DNA of 64,000 nucleotides, taken from the NCBI RefSeq assembly GCF_001270495.1, contig NZ_LGUR01000003.1, positions 89,399-153,398 on the forward strand, in the 5' to 3' direction. The stretch is from Streptomyces viridochromogenes (GTDB lineage: Bacteria; Actinomycetota; Actinomycetes; Streptomycetales; Streptomycetaceae). The translations under genes and the position numbers were made by a program. The notes under the pieces are model-generated. The model was not told where the DNA came from, made no database searches, and worked only from the letters and a program-made list of their open reading frames with translations. Shown here in pieces: positions 37,894-46,152 of this stretch (its first letter is position 1; every line of letters begins with the position of its first letter).

Positions 37894-39225
37894 ATGGGGG
37901 AGTTACGCGCAGACTGGAGGCTCAGGTTGCGGCGCGGGGGCGCGCGCGGTCCCATCGCCGGCGCCGGCGTGCTCGTCGACCAGTACACCGCGCTGACCTG
38001 CGCGCACGTGGTGCGTCATCCGGATGCCGTGATGTGGGTGGAGTTCGCGGAGAACCGCGAACTCGAACCGGTGGCCGCACGTGTCCTGCCCGGCGGGTGG
38101 CTGCCGGAGGCCGAGGGCGGTGAGGACATCGCGGTGCTGCGCCTGGACCGCCCGCGCCCGCAGGCGCGCCCCGCCCCGCTGGAACCGAGGCTGCGGGGCG
38201 GCATGGAGGTGTCGGCGACCGGCTACGCGGAGGGCTTCGACGACGGCATGACCCTGTGGGGTCGTGTCAGCGGGGCCAGCGGCGAACGGGTGCAGCTCGA
38301 CGCCGTCACCAAGGCGGAAGTGGTGCGCGCGGGCTTCAGCGGCGCGGCCGTGTGCACGCGGCCGGGCGAAGGGCGGCCCGCGCGCGTCGTCGGCCTCGTC
38401 GTCAGCTGGCGCGGCGACATGGGCGAGCTGCTCCCCGAGAACAACCGGCTCGCGTTCTCGTATCTGATCCCCGTCGACCGTATCGCCGAACTCTCCCCAC
38501 TGATCAAGGAGTTGAGCAGCCCCTACGCCTGGGATCACGGCTTCGAGGAGCGGCTGACCCGGTGGTTCGAGGACCCGGACGAGGAGCCGGTGAAGATCAC
38601 CGTGGTGCCTCCCGGCAGTGGCAAGGACCGCTCGCTGCGCCATCTGCGGCACCGGGCCCACATCGTGTACCGGGGCGGCGGCTCCAGCAGACCGGACCTC
38701 GCCGACCACGCCCTGGAGCACATCGCCTTCCCGCCCGGCCAGTACCTGGCGTACTGGGACTGGCTGCTCGGCACCAGGCGCCGCCCCGCGCGGGCGCCCG
38801 CCCTCGCCGCCGACCGCCCGCCCCCCACGGTCCTCGTCGAGGGTCTCGACGAGGAGCCCGAGCCCGGCCCTCTGATCGAACTCCTCGCCCGGCTGCGGGA
38901 GTGCGGCTGCCGACTGCTGATCGTCTTCCGTCACGCGGGCGGCACCGGCTGGACCGCGGCCTACGACGGCCTCCTGCGGCCCGCGCTCCTCGGCCACGCG
39001 GACACACTGCTCGACAGGGTTCGGCGGGCGGAGTTCAACCGCGCCGTCCAGTTCGGCGTCGTGGACGAGAACTCGCTCGCCTCCGCGACCGAGACGGCCG
39101 ACCGGCGCCAGGTCGAACGCCGGCTGATCGGCGAACTGACGGACCCGCAGCGGCAGCTCACCGCGCTGCGCGAGCTGATCGGCACGCTCCGCGCCGACCT
39201 GCGGCGCCACGGAGGCCGGGCATGA
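37894..39225 (+). CDS. Trypsin-like serine protease fused to a degenerate NTPase-like domain
   Basis: 443 residues, no signal peptide, so cytoplasmic. The N-terminal S1 trypsin-like domain has a complete triad: H38 in LTCAHVV, D78 in EDIAVLRL and S149 in AGFSGAAV. The C-terminal half (about 212-443) looks like a truncated P-loop module: VVPPGSGKD (237-245) resembles Walker A but has Asp instead of Ser/Thr, and TVLVEGLDEE resembles Walker B. A protease joined to a STAND-like region is the typical effector layout of bacterial conflict systems. A -10-like TAGTGT (37880-37885) lies eight bases before the ATG, so the mRNA is nearly leaderless. It starts the five-gene run to 45472. Confidence 0.82.
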   Translation: MGELRADWRLRLRRGGARGPIAGAGVLVDQYTALTCAHVVRHPDAVMWVEFAENRELEPVAARVLPGGWLPEAEGGEDIAVLRLDRPRPQARPAPLEPRLRGGMEVSATGYAEGFDDGMTLWGRVSGASGERVQLDAVTKAEVVRAGFSGAAVCTRPGEGRPARVVGLVVSWRGDMGELLPENNRLAFSYLIPVDRIAELSPLIKELSSPYAWDHGFEERLTRWFEDPDEEPVKITVVPPGSGKDRSLRHLRHRAHIVYRGGGSSRPDLADHALEHIAFPPGQYLAYWDWLLGTRRRPARAPALAADRPPPTVLVEGLDEEPEPGPLIELLARLRECGCRLLIVFRHAGGTGWTAAYDGLLRPALLGHADTLLDRVRRAEFNRAVQFGVVDENSLASATETADRRQVERRLIGELTDPQRQLTALRELIGTLRADLRRHGGRA

Positions 39226-39335
39226 GGTACCCCGCGCGCCCGGCGCCACGGCCTGTCCGGCGGATCGGGCCGGCCGCGGGCAACGGCGTCTCAGCACCGC
39301 CGACGGGGGTGCCCGGCCCCGCGGCGCCGGCATGA
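39222..39335 (+). CDS. Possible 37-residue small ORF between protease and kinase
   Basis: ATG 39222 overlaps the protease stop in ATGA, and the frame stays open for 37 codons (MRYPARPAPRPVRR, ending GPAAPA). About 86 percent of third positions are G/C, compatible with coding. The product is Pro/Arg/Ala-rich with no recognisable domain. It may simply mark the 170-base spacer before pknG. Confidence 0.3.
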   Translation: MRYPARPAPRPVRRIGPAAGNGVSAPPTGVPGPAAPA

Positions 39336-39392
39336 GCCGCCGGACCGAAGGCCCCGAGGGCGAGGACGACGAGGGAGGAGGACGAAGAGACG

Positions 39393-41696
39393 ATGACGCA
39401 CTGCCCGCACCGGCGCTTCACGGGAGCCTCCTGCGGCGGCTCCGTGCTGCCCACCGGCCACTGCGCCGAGTGCGGCCGCCACGAGAGCGGCCCCGGGCTG
39501 CCCCCGCTGCCCGCGGACCCGCGGAACCTCGGCCCCCGGGAACTCCTCGCGCTGCCCGAGCGCGAACCGCGCTCCGAGCAGGCCCGCCTCATCGATCCCG
39601 AGGCGCCTCTGCGCATCCACATGGCCTGCTCGGCCCCCGAGTGCGGCGTCGTCTTCGCCCCTCCGTACACCGAGGGCCCGGTGCCGGTCGAGGGGTACTG
39701 CCCGGCCTGCGGCGAGCCCTACTCGTACCGGCCCGAACTCGCCGAGGGCGATGTGCTGCGCGACCAGTACCGGATCATGGGGCCCATCGCGCACGGCGGC
39801 CAGGGCTGGGTCTATCTCGCCGAGGACACCCACCTCGGTGAGGTGGTCGCCGTCAAGGGGCTGCTCAACCGCTACGAGCGGGACGGCGCCCGGCTCGCCG
39901 ACGTCGAACGCCGCAACCTCGTCGCCATCCGCCACCCCCGGATCGTCCAGATCCGCGACTTCGTCGCCCGGCGCGCCGACACCGGCGAGGTGACCGGCGG
40001 CTATGTCGTCATGGACGACGTCGGCGACGGCACCCTGGAGAAGGTCGTCGAGGAGACCCGGCGCGGGGAGCGGGTCCTCGACATCGAGGACGTCGCGGCG
40101 TACGGCTGCCAGATCCTCGAAGCCCTCGGCCATCTGCACGCCGGTGGCGAACCGGTCTTCGTGTACGGCGACCTGAAGCCCTCGAACGTCGTGCACCACC
40201 GGGACGGCGTCAAGGTCATCGACCTCGGCGGCATGCGCGAAGAGGGCCAGAGCGAGCCGCCCGCCCATGTCACACCCGGCTACATGGCACCCGAGACCGA
40301 GTCCTCCGGACTGCCCACCGTCGCCCACGACCTGCACACCGTCGGTGCCACCCTGCGCCGCCTCGCCGGCTGGGCCGTCGACGAGGTGCCCGGCCTCGGC
40401 GCCGCCTCCTTCTGGTGGGTCGTCGAGCGCGCCACCCGGCCCGACCCGGACCTGCGCTTCGCCGGCGCGCAGGACATGGCGGGCCAGCTGCGCGGCGCCC
40501 TGCGGGAGATCCGTGCCCTGCGCGGCAAGAGCGATCCGCCCGAGCCCTCCCAGTACTTCCGGCCGTCCCCGCGGCTGCTCGGCGCCCGGCTCGGTACGGT
40601 GCCGGGCATCGAGCACTGGCTCGACCGCCCACGCCGCGACCGGTACGAGCCGCCCGTCGCGCCCGCCCTCGACCTCGGCGCGCCCACGCCCACGGAGATC
40701 GCCCGCTGTCTGCCGGTCCCGGTGCACTATCCGGGCGATCCGCAGACCGCGCGGTTCGAGGTGAGCAGTGGCTACGATCCGAACCGGCTCCTCGGCCAGG
40801 ACGGCGAGCAGCCCACCTCGGTGGAGATCTGCCTGCACAACGTGCGCGTCCTGCTGAGCCGGAACACGCGGGAGGACCTGGAGCGCGCCCAGGACGAGCT
40901 CGACACCGCCGACTCCATTCCCGGGCCGCGTGCCGTGCGCCGGTGGCGGCTCGAGTGGCACCGCGCCCTGGTCGCGTTGCGCCGCGCCGACCTCGACGCC
41001 GACCTGCGCCAAGCCGCCGAGGCCAAGGGCCACTTCACCCTGGTCCACCTCGACCTGCCCGGCGAGTACGCCCCCAAACTGGCCCTCGCCTACTGCGGGG
41101 AACTGCTCGGCGACGACACGGCCGGGCCCACCGTCAAGGAGTTGTACGAGGCCGTGTTCGCCCGCAACGCCTCGCACGGCGGGGCCGCCCTCGGTCTGGC
41201 CCGGCTCGCGCTGCGTGAGGGCGACCGCGACGCGGCCCTCGACGTTCTCGGCCGGGTCCGCGCCGGGTCGCTGGACCACACCGTCGCCCGGATCGCCTCC
41301 TTACGCATCCGTACGGCCCGACTGCCCGGCGGCGGCGATCCGCTGCCCGCGCCCACCGAGGTCGACGCGGCGCTGACCGAGCTGCGCTCTCTCATGCGCC
41401 GCAACCCTGGCTTCGGCGAGCCGCGTCTGTCCGAGGACGAGGCGCTGCGCCTGGGCACCGAACTCCTCGAGTGGAAGCTGGACGCACTCCGCAGCCGCGA
41501 CGACGGGCCCGGACGGATGGGCTCCGGACGGATCGGCGCCCGCGCCCTGAGACGCCTGAGCCCCCAGGAGCGCGACGTGCGGGCGCAGATGGAGCGGCAC
41601 TACCGGCAACTGGCCGCCCACCACCGGGAGTCGGCCGCCGCCCACGACCTCCTGGTGGACCTCTCCCACGCGGTCCGGCCACAGACCGCGATCTGA
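39393..41696 (+). CDS. pknG: PknG-like Ser/Thr protein kinase (zinc-binding, kinase and helical-repeat domains)
   Basis: A 767-residue soluble kinase with PknG architecture. The N-terminus has two groups of cysteines, C4/C14/C24/C27 and C79/C84/C103/C106, suited to zinc or rubredoxin-type iron binding. The kinase domain (about 122-390) has the PknG-specific glycine loop AHGGQGWVYLAED, K155 in VAVKGLL, D260 in VYGDLKPSN (replacing HRD) and DLG at 277. The C-terminal half (about 470-760) is helical-repeat (TPR-like), and VPGIEHWLDRPRRDRYEPP precedes it. Mycobacterial PknG controls the TCA cycle through OdhI/GarA in response to extracellular Glu/Asp sensed by GlnH-GlnX; analogous partner genes follow here. 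GGGAGGAGG precedes the ATG. Confidence 0.9.
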   Translation: MTHCPHRRFTGASCGGSVLPTGHCAECGRHESGPGLPPLPADPRNLGPRELLALPEREPRSEQARLIDPEAPLRIHMACSAPECGVVFAPPYTEGPVPVEGYCPACGEPYSYRPELAEGDVLRDQYRIMGPIAHGGQGWVYLAEDTHLGEVVAVKGLLNRYERDGARLADVERRNLVAIRHPRIVQIRDFVARRADTGEVTGGYVVMDDVGDGTLEKVVEETRRGERVLDIEDVAAYGCQILEALGHLHAGGEPVFVYGDLKPSNVVHHRDGVKVIDLGGMREEGQSEPPAHVTPGYMAPETESSGLPTVAHDLHTVGATLRRLAGWAVDEVPGLGAASFWWVVERATRPDPDLRFAGAQDMAGQLRGALREIRALRGKSDPPEPSQYFRPSPRLLGARLGTVPGIEHWLDRPRRDRYEPPVAPALDLGAPTPTEIARCLPVPVHYPGDPQTARFEVSSGYDPNRLLGQDGEQPTSVEICLHNVRVLLSRNTREDLERAQDELDTADSIPGPRAVRRWRLEWHRALVALRRADLDADLRQAAEAKGHFTLVHLDLPGEYAPKLALAYCGELLGDDTAGPTVKELYEAVFARNASHGGAALGLARLALREGDRDAALDVLGRVRAGSLDHTVARIASLRIRTARLPGGGDPLPAPTEVDAALTELRSLMRRNPGFGEPRLSEDEALRLGTELLEWKLDALRSRDDGPGRMGSGRIGARALRRLSPQERDVRAQMERHYRQLAAHHRESAAAHDLLVDLSHAVRPQTAI

Positions 41697-41727
41697 GCGC
41701 ACGGCACGCCACCCGCACGGCGACGGA

Positions 41728-41761
41728 CTGGAACAGCACCACCCCTGGAACAGCACCACCC
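41728..41761. repeat. 17-base tandem duplication between kinase and VWA genes
   Basis: CTGGAACAGCACCACCC occurs twice in direct succession (41728-41744 and 41745-41761) in the 97-base spacer, a likely recent slippage product. Confidence 0.7.
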
Positions 41762-41793
41762 CCGGTACGAACGGCGACGAAGGCGAAGGAGCG

Positions 41794-43200
41794 GTGACGT
41801 ACGACATGAACAGCCCCACCCGGCCGCCGCATCTGGGCATTCAGCTGTACGTCGACCTCGACCGCCACCTGCACCCGCACCGCAGCGCCAAGATCGAGGC
41901 GCATCTGCGGGTCGACGTGACCGCCACCGGTGGCGCCGCCGAACTGCCGGCCGTCGAACTCGCCGTGATCATCGCGGTGGACGTCGCCGAGACCCGTCGG
42001 GCGGCCGTGAAGCGCGCCCTGCCCGCCGCACTGCGCGCCCTGCCCGACGACATCTCCTTCACCGTGCTCGGCGGCGGCCCCGAGCCCGCCCCGTGCTATC
42101 CGCTGGGCGGTGCCGAGTGGGCGGTCGCCGACCAGAAACACAGACGCCGGGCCGCGTTCGCCGCGGGTGCGGTCCCGCTGCACCGGGACGGTCCGCGCCC
42201 CGCCGGGTACGCCGTCTGGGCGGCACGGGCCCGCGCCCTGCTCGCCGCCCGCCCGCTGTCCGTACGGCATCTGCTCCTGGTCACCGACGGCAGCAGCGCC
42301 AAGGGCGAGACCCGTCTGCACGAGGAACTGGACCTCTGCGCCGGGCAGTTCACCTGCGATGTGCTCGCCGTGGGCACCGACTGGCCCCCCGACCCCCTGC
42401 TGGCCCTCGCCGAGCGGCTGCACGGCACCGCCGAGTTCGTGGACGACGGCCTCAGCCCGGCGATCACCGGCGCCATCCGGCGGCTGCGCCGGGTGCACAC
42501 CCCCCAGCTGCCCATCGAGGTGACCGTGCGGCCCGCCGTCCGCCAGGTCGCCCTGAACGAGAAGGCGCCCCGGCCGCACCGGCTGGGCGGGCTGCCCCAG
42601 CCCGGCCGGCCGCATCTCTGGCGCTTTCCCACGTACCAGTGGGAGCCCGGCTCGCGCGACTACCTGCTCACCCTCGTCGCCGACGCCGACGCCGACCCGC
42701 TGGAGACCGACCTCCAGTTCGCCATGGTCTCCGTCGGCGATGTCCATGTACCCGTCACCGCCCGCTGGCACCGGCCCGAGCGGCCACCCCACGGCGCGAA
42801 GGGCGGCGGCGTGCCGTCCATGAAGACCACCACCCTGATGCGGTCCGCCCTGCGCAAGGGCCTCGTCGCCTTCGGGGAGTCCCGACGGGAGGACGCCGAA
42901 CGCCTCCTGGGGGAGGCCGCACGCCTGGCGGTGCGGCTGGGCGGCCAGGACTGGGTGCTGGACGAGATCCGCACGGTGGCCGTCGTCGTGGACGCGTCCG
43001 CGGGCCAGGTCCGGCTGCGCCCCGCCGTGGACGTGGACGCCGACACGCTCGCCCCGATGATCCTGCGCGCCGGGTCCCGGCCGGGCGGCCCCCTCACCGA
43101 CAACGCCGACCCGCGGCCCGGCCCGCGCTGCGGGCACTGCGACACCCCGGCCGGGAGCGAGGCCCGTTACTGCGTCCACTGCGGGGAGAAGCTGCTGTGA
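41794..43200 (+). CDS. VWA-domain protein with C-terminal zinc ribbon
   Basis: 468 residues, cytoplasmic. The von Willebrand A-like region (about 50-230) has a degenerate metal site: the DxSxS motif appears as DVAET (63-67), but the later LLLVTDGSSAKG strand is intact. A beta-sandwich-like middle domain follows. The end is a four-Cys zinc ribbon (RCGHCDTPAG, then YCVHCGEKLL). VWA proteins commonly act as scaffolds with kinases or MoxR-type ATPases. Its stop overlaps the GTG of the membrane protein gene, so the two are coupled. GTG 41794 is chosen; ATG 41806 is an alternative. Confidence 0.83.
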   Translation: MTYDMNSPTRPPHLGIQLYVDLDRHLHPHRSAKIEAHLRVDVTATGGAAELPAVELAVIIAVDVAETRRAAVKRALPAALRALPDDISFTVLGGGPEPAPCYPLGGAEWAVADQKHRRRAAFAAGAVPLHRDGPRPAGYAVWAARARALLAARPLSVRHLLLVTDGSSAKGETRLHEELDLCAGQFTCDVLAVGTDWPPDPLLALAERLHGTAEFVDDGLSPAITGAIRRLRRVHTPQLPIEVTVRPAVRQVALNEKAPRPHRLGGLPQPGRPHLWRFPTYQWEPGSRDYLLTLVADADADPLETDLQFAMVSVGDVHVPVTARWHRPERPPHGAKGGGVPSMKTTTLMRSALRKGLVAFGESRREDAERLLGEAARLAVRLGGQDWVLDEIRTVAVVVDASAGQVRLRPAVDVDADTLAPMILRAGSRPGGPLTDNADPRPGPRCGHCDTPAGSEARYCVHCGEKLL

Positions 43201-44225
43201 CAACCGGACGCGCCGCCTCCTGGCGCACGCACTCCCCTGCCGCGGTGTGGCGGCGGCGCCTGCGCCCCTGGCGGACCCGCCGGCTGCTGGAGGTACACCT
43301 GCTGGTCCTGACGGTGTGCGCCGGCGTCGCGGTGAGTGCCCTGCTCGTCTCCTACCGCCAGACCCCGCAAGCCGCCCAGGCGGTCGCGTCCCGGGAGGCA
43401 CCCGCCGTGCAGGGCCTCGCCGCCACCCGGCTCTCGGTGCTGCGCGCCGACTGGGAGGCCCGCGTGCTGGTGAACCAGGGACTCGCCGACGTCGCCGGCT
43501 CCGGCGAGACGTACCGGGCCCAGCTCTCCGCGGCCGACCAGGGCCTGTCCCGGATCGCGGACCGCACGGACCAGGACCTCGGCACCGTCAACGGGCTGCT
43601 CGCCTCCTACAGCAACTCGATCACCCTCGGCACGGCGATGTACCGCGACCAGTCACTGATGCGGAAGCAGAAACTGGCCGAGGCGCAGTCGCTGCTCACC
43701 CGCTCACGGGTCGGCCTCGTGCCCCGGCTGGACCAGCTTCAGCAGGGCCAGATGCGGCGCGCCGCGACCACCGCCACCATGGGGTGGTGGCAGCGCGGCG
43801 GCTGGTGGCTCGCCGAACTCGCCCTGGCGGCCCTGGCGCTGGCCCTGCTCTCGGCGCAGTTCGTGCTGCGCGACCGCTGCGGCCGGGACTGGAATCCGTA
43901 CCTCCTCGCCGCCTTCGCTCTGACCGTGCTGCTCGCGGTGGTCCCGCTGCTGACGGCGTTCTCCGCCCAGGACGACCTCGACAGCGTGCGCGCGGATCTG
44001 CAGTGGATCACCGAGATCTCCCGGCAGCACTCCGGCGGCGCGGACCCGGCCGAGGCACAGCGGACGGTCACGGAGCGGTCCGAGGAGGTCCGGCGGGCGC
44101 TGGCCGACGACACCTGGACCGGCAGGGTCTACCAGGGCGCCCTGATCGGCGGCCTGCTGGTCGTCGTCCTGCCCGCGGTGGGGCTCGGACTTCGGCTCGA
44201 CAACGACTTCTGGAGGCGACGGTGA
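43197..44225 (+). CDS. Four-helix membrane sensor protein (GlnX-like)
   Basis: 342 residues. TM1 at about 31-52 is followed by an extracytoplasmic helical domain (53-195, with coiled, CHASE3/four-helix-bundle character), then TM2 202-224, TM3 234-256, a second short extracytoplasmic loop (257-311) and TM4 312-334. Topology and position between a PknG-like kinase and a solute-binding protein match mycobacterial GlnX (Rv0412c type), which passes periplasmic ligand signals to PknG. GTG 43197 overlaps the VWA stop, and its own TGA overlaps the next GTG. Sequence similarity to GlnX itself is not obvious by eye, so the assignment rests on topology and context. Confidence 0.7.
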   Translation: MTTGRAASWRTHSPAAVWRRRLRPWRTRRLLEVHLLVLTVCAGVAVSALLVSYRQTPQAAQAVASREAPAVQGLAATRLSVLRADWEARVLVNQGLADVAGSGETYRAQLSAADQGLSRIADRTDQDLGTVNGLLASYSNSITLGTAMYRDQSLMRKQKLAEAQSLLTRSRVGLVPRLDQLQQGQMRRAATTATMGWWQRGGWWLAELALAALALALLSAQFVLRDRCGRDWNPYLLAAFALTVLLAVVPLLTAFSAQDDLDSVRADLQWITEISRQHSGGADPAEAQRTVTERSEEVRRALADDTWTGRVYQGALIGGLLVVVLPAVGLGLRLDNDFWRRR

Positions 44226-45472
44226 CCCGGCCGTTCAAGGTCCTGGTGTTCCTCGTGGTGCTGCTGCTGGTGTCGGGCGGCGGCCTGGTGACGGTCTGGG
44301 CGCAGCGCGACCGCGAGGAACCGGTGACCATCCTCGGGCCGTGGACCGACACCCAGGGAGAGCAGTTCGAGCAGGTGCTGCGGAGCTTCGGCATCCCCTT
44401 CGACTACCAGGGCACCGCGGCCCAGCGGGAGGTGCTGCTCTCCAAGGTGCAATCGGGGGAACCCCCGGACATCGCGATCATGCCGGGCGTCGGCGAACTC
44501 GCCGAGTACGCCGACCAGAACCTCCTCAAACAGCTGGGCGGCCTCTACGACGAGGACGAGTACGGCGCGCCCTGGAAGTCGGCGGGCAGGACTCCCAGGG
44601 GCGTGTACTGGGTCCCGGTCAAGGCGGACCTGAAGAGCGTCGTCTGGTATCGCGAGGGCGAAAAGCCGGCAAGTTCACCGGCACCGTTGGAGAGCTGGTG
44701 CATCGGCATGGGTGACGACGGCGCCTCCGGCTGGCCCGGCAGCGACTGGATCGAGGACCTCGTGCTGCAACGGGAGGGCCCGGACGTCTACGGGAAGTGG
44801 GCGCTGGGCGACGACGACGCGAAGTGGACCGGGAAGGCGGTGCGCACGGCCTGGGAGGCGTGGGCCGGCCTGCTCCAGCAGAACGGTGAGGCGGCCCGGC
44901 GCGCCCTGCTCACCGATCACCGGGGCGCCCCCGGCAGACACGGGCTGCTGTTCTCGGACCGGGGCGGGTGCGCCCTCGAGCACCAGGGCTCGTTCGCCCG
45001 CTCCTTCTACGAACGCAACCCCGCGGGCCTGACCGACTCCGCTCCGCTGCTGCCCGAAGGCCCCTACCCGGTCCGGGCGCACGAGGTGACCGGCGACTTC
45101 GCCGCGCTGTTCAGCGACCGCCCCGAGGCCCGGAACCTGATCGAGAAGCTCGCCTCCCGGGAGGGCCAGCGGGCGTGGGCCAGCTTCCCGAACGTCTTCT
45201 CGGCCAATCAACAGGTGCCGCCGAAGGGCGGCCCCGTCGGGCGCGCGATCGCCGACCGGCTCACCGGCAAGCGCCCCCGCTGCCTGGACGCCTCGGACGT
45301 CATGGCGCCCGCCGTGCGGGACACCTTCTACGAGGCCGCCCTGCTGACCATCGCCCGGGCCGAGGCGGGGACAGACCTCGACATAACGGGTCTCCTCACC
45401 GATCTGCAGAAGGTGCAGGACGCGCAACCCGACAGAGACGCGGCCCTGGAGACGGTGTGCAGTAAGCCGTGA
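44222..45472 (+). CDS. Membrane-anchored extracellular solute-binding protein
   Basis: 416 residues. An uncleaved-looking N-terminal helix (VLVFLVVLLLVSGGGLVTVWA, about 7-27, no lipobox Cys) anchors a periplasmic-binding-protein fold of the sugar-type cluster (FDYQGTAAQREVLLSKVQSGEPPDIAIMPGVGELAEYA and GVYWVPVKADLKSVVWY). The C-terminal half ends in VMAPAVRDTFYEAALL. No ABC permease or ATPase gene is present, so it probably senses rather than transports. Four cysteines in the mature part could form disulfides. The gene overlaps the GlnX-like gene by four bases and ends the cluster, convergent with the OmpA-like gene. Confidence 0.82.
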   Translation: MTRPFKVLVFLVVLLLVSGGGLVTVWAQRDREEPVTILGPWTDTQGEQFEQVLRSFGIPFDYQGTAAQREVLLSKVQSGEPPDIAIMPGVGELAEYADQNLLKQLGGLYDEDEYGAPWKSAGRTPRGVYWVPVKADLKSVVWYREGEKPASSPAPLESWCIGMGDDGASGWPGSDWIEDLVLQREGPDVYGKWALGDDDAKWTGKAVRTAWEAWAGLLQQNGEAARRALLTDHRGAPGRHGLLFSDRGGCALEHQGSFARSFYERNPAGLTDSAPLLPEGPYPVRAHEVTGDFAALFSDRPEARNLIEKLASREGQRAWASFPNVFSANQQVPPKGGPVGRAIADRLTGKRPRCLDASDVMAPAVRDTFYEAALLTIARAEAGTDLDITGLLTDLQKVQDAQPDRDAALETVCSKP

Positions 45473-45502
45473 ACGGGCGGGGCCCCTGGCTCGCCGCCCC
45501 GG

Positions 45503-46144
45503 TCACCCCTCCGTACGCGGGAACGAGACCTCCACCCGCCGGTTCTTCTTACGGCCGGCCTCCGTCGCGTTCGAGGAAATCGGGTACTGCTCGCCGTAGC
45601 CCCGCACCTCGTACGTGACCGTCGAGTCGTTCAACTCGGCTTCCAGGACTCCCTGTACGGCGTTCGCGCGCTTCCTGGACAGGACGTCACCGTGGGCCGA
45701 GGAGCCCAGGTTGTCGGTGAAGCCGAAGACACGGATCCGGGTGGCGTTCTGGGTGTTGATCTCCTCGGCGATCTCCGAGATACGGGCCTTCGCCTCACCG
45801 GTCAGCTTCGCGCTGTCCTTGGGGAAGAGAACCTCCGCCTGGAGCGCGAACTTCACGTCCGCGTTGGTGTCCTCGCGGCGTTCCTCACCGGCCTCGTCCT
45901 CGACCACCTGCTTGATGTCCAGAACCTTGGCCTGGGCGAGCGTCGCCCCCTCGGGGAGCTTGAGGTCGGGGTCGTTGGCGTCCACCTCGACCGGAGCGGT
46001 GGCCGTCGCCTCCGTACCGGGCGGAACGCTGGGGTCGTCGGCGGCGTCGGCCGTCGTGGCGCCGAGGATGTTCGCCGCGACCACGACTGTGGCGGCGGTG
46101 AGGGTCAGGGGGAGGCGGGGGGTGCGGGTGCGGGTGCGGGTCAT
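45503..46144 (-). CDS. OmpA-like C-terminal domain protein
   Basis: A 213-residue exported protein. Signal peptide about 1-35 (LPLTLTAATVVVAANILG, ending TTADAA), a disordered acidic linker, then an OmpA/MotB peptidoglycan-binding domain (LFPKDSAKLTGEAKARISEIA, VFGFTDNLGSSAHGDVLSRKRANAVQGVL, and GRKKNRRVEVSF). OmpA-like proteins are regular members of actinobacterial Tad loci, where they may link the pilus to the wall. ATG 46144 follows GTGAGG; GTG 46156 would overlap the previous stop. It is the last gene of the minus-strand pilus locus. Confidence 0.88.
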   Translation of the reverse strand: MTRTRTRTPRLPLTLTAATVVVAANILGATTADAADDPSVPPGTEATATAPVEVDANDPDLKLPEGATLAQAKVLDIKQVVEDEAGEERREDTNADVKFALQAEVLFPKDSAKLTGEAKARISEIAEEINTQNATRIRVFGFTDNLGSSAHGDVLSRKRANAVQGVLEAELNDSTVTYEVRGYGEQYPISSNATEAGRKKNRRVEVSFPRTEG

Positions 46145-46152
46145 GGTGGGCC

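Noticed and set aside
39332..39841. Frame beginning with ATGA overlap just before the PknG-like gene
   Set aside because: It runs over the coding start of the kinase in another frame, with Arg/Pro-rich low-complexity translation. The kinase start has a strong ribosome site and family N-terminus.
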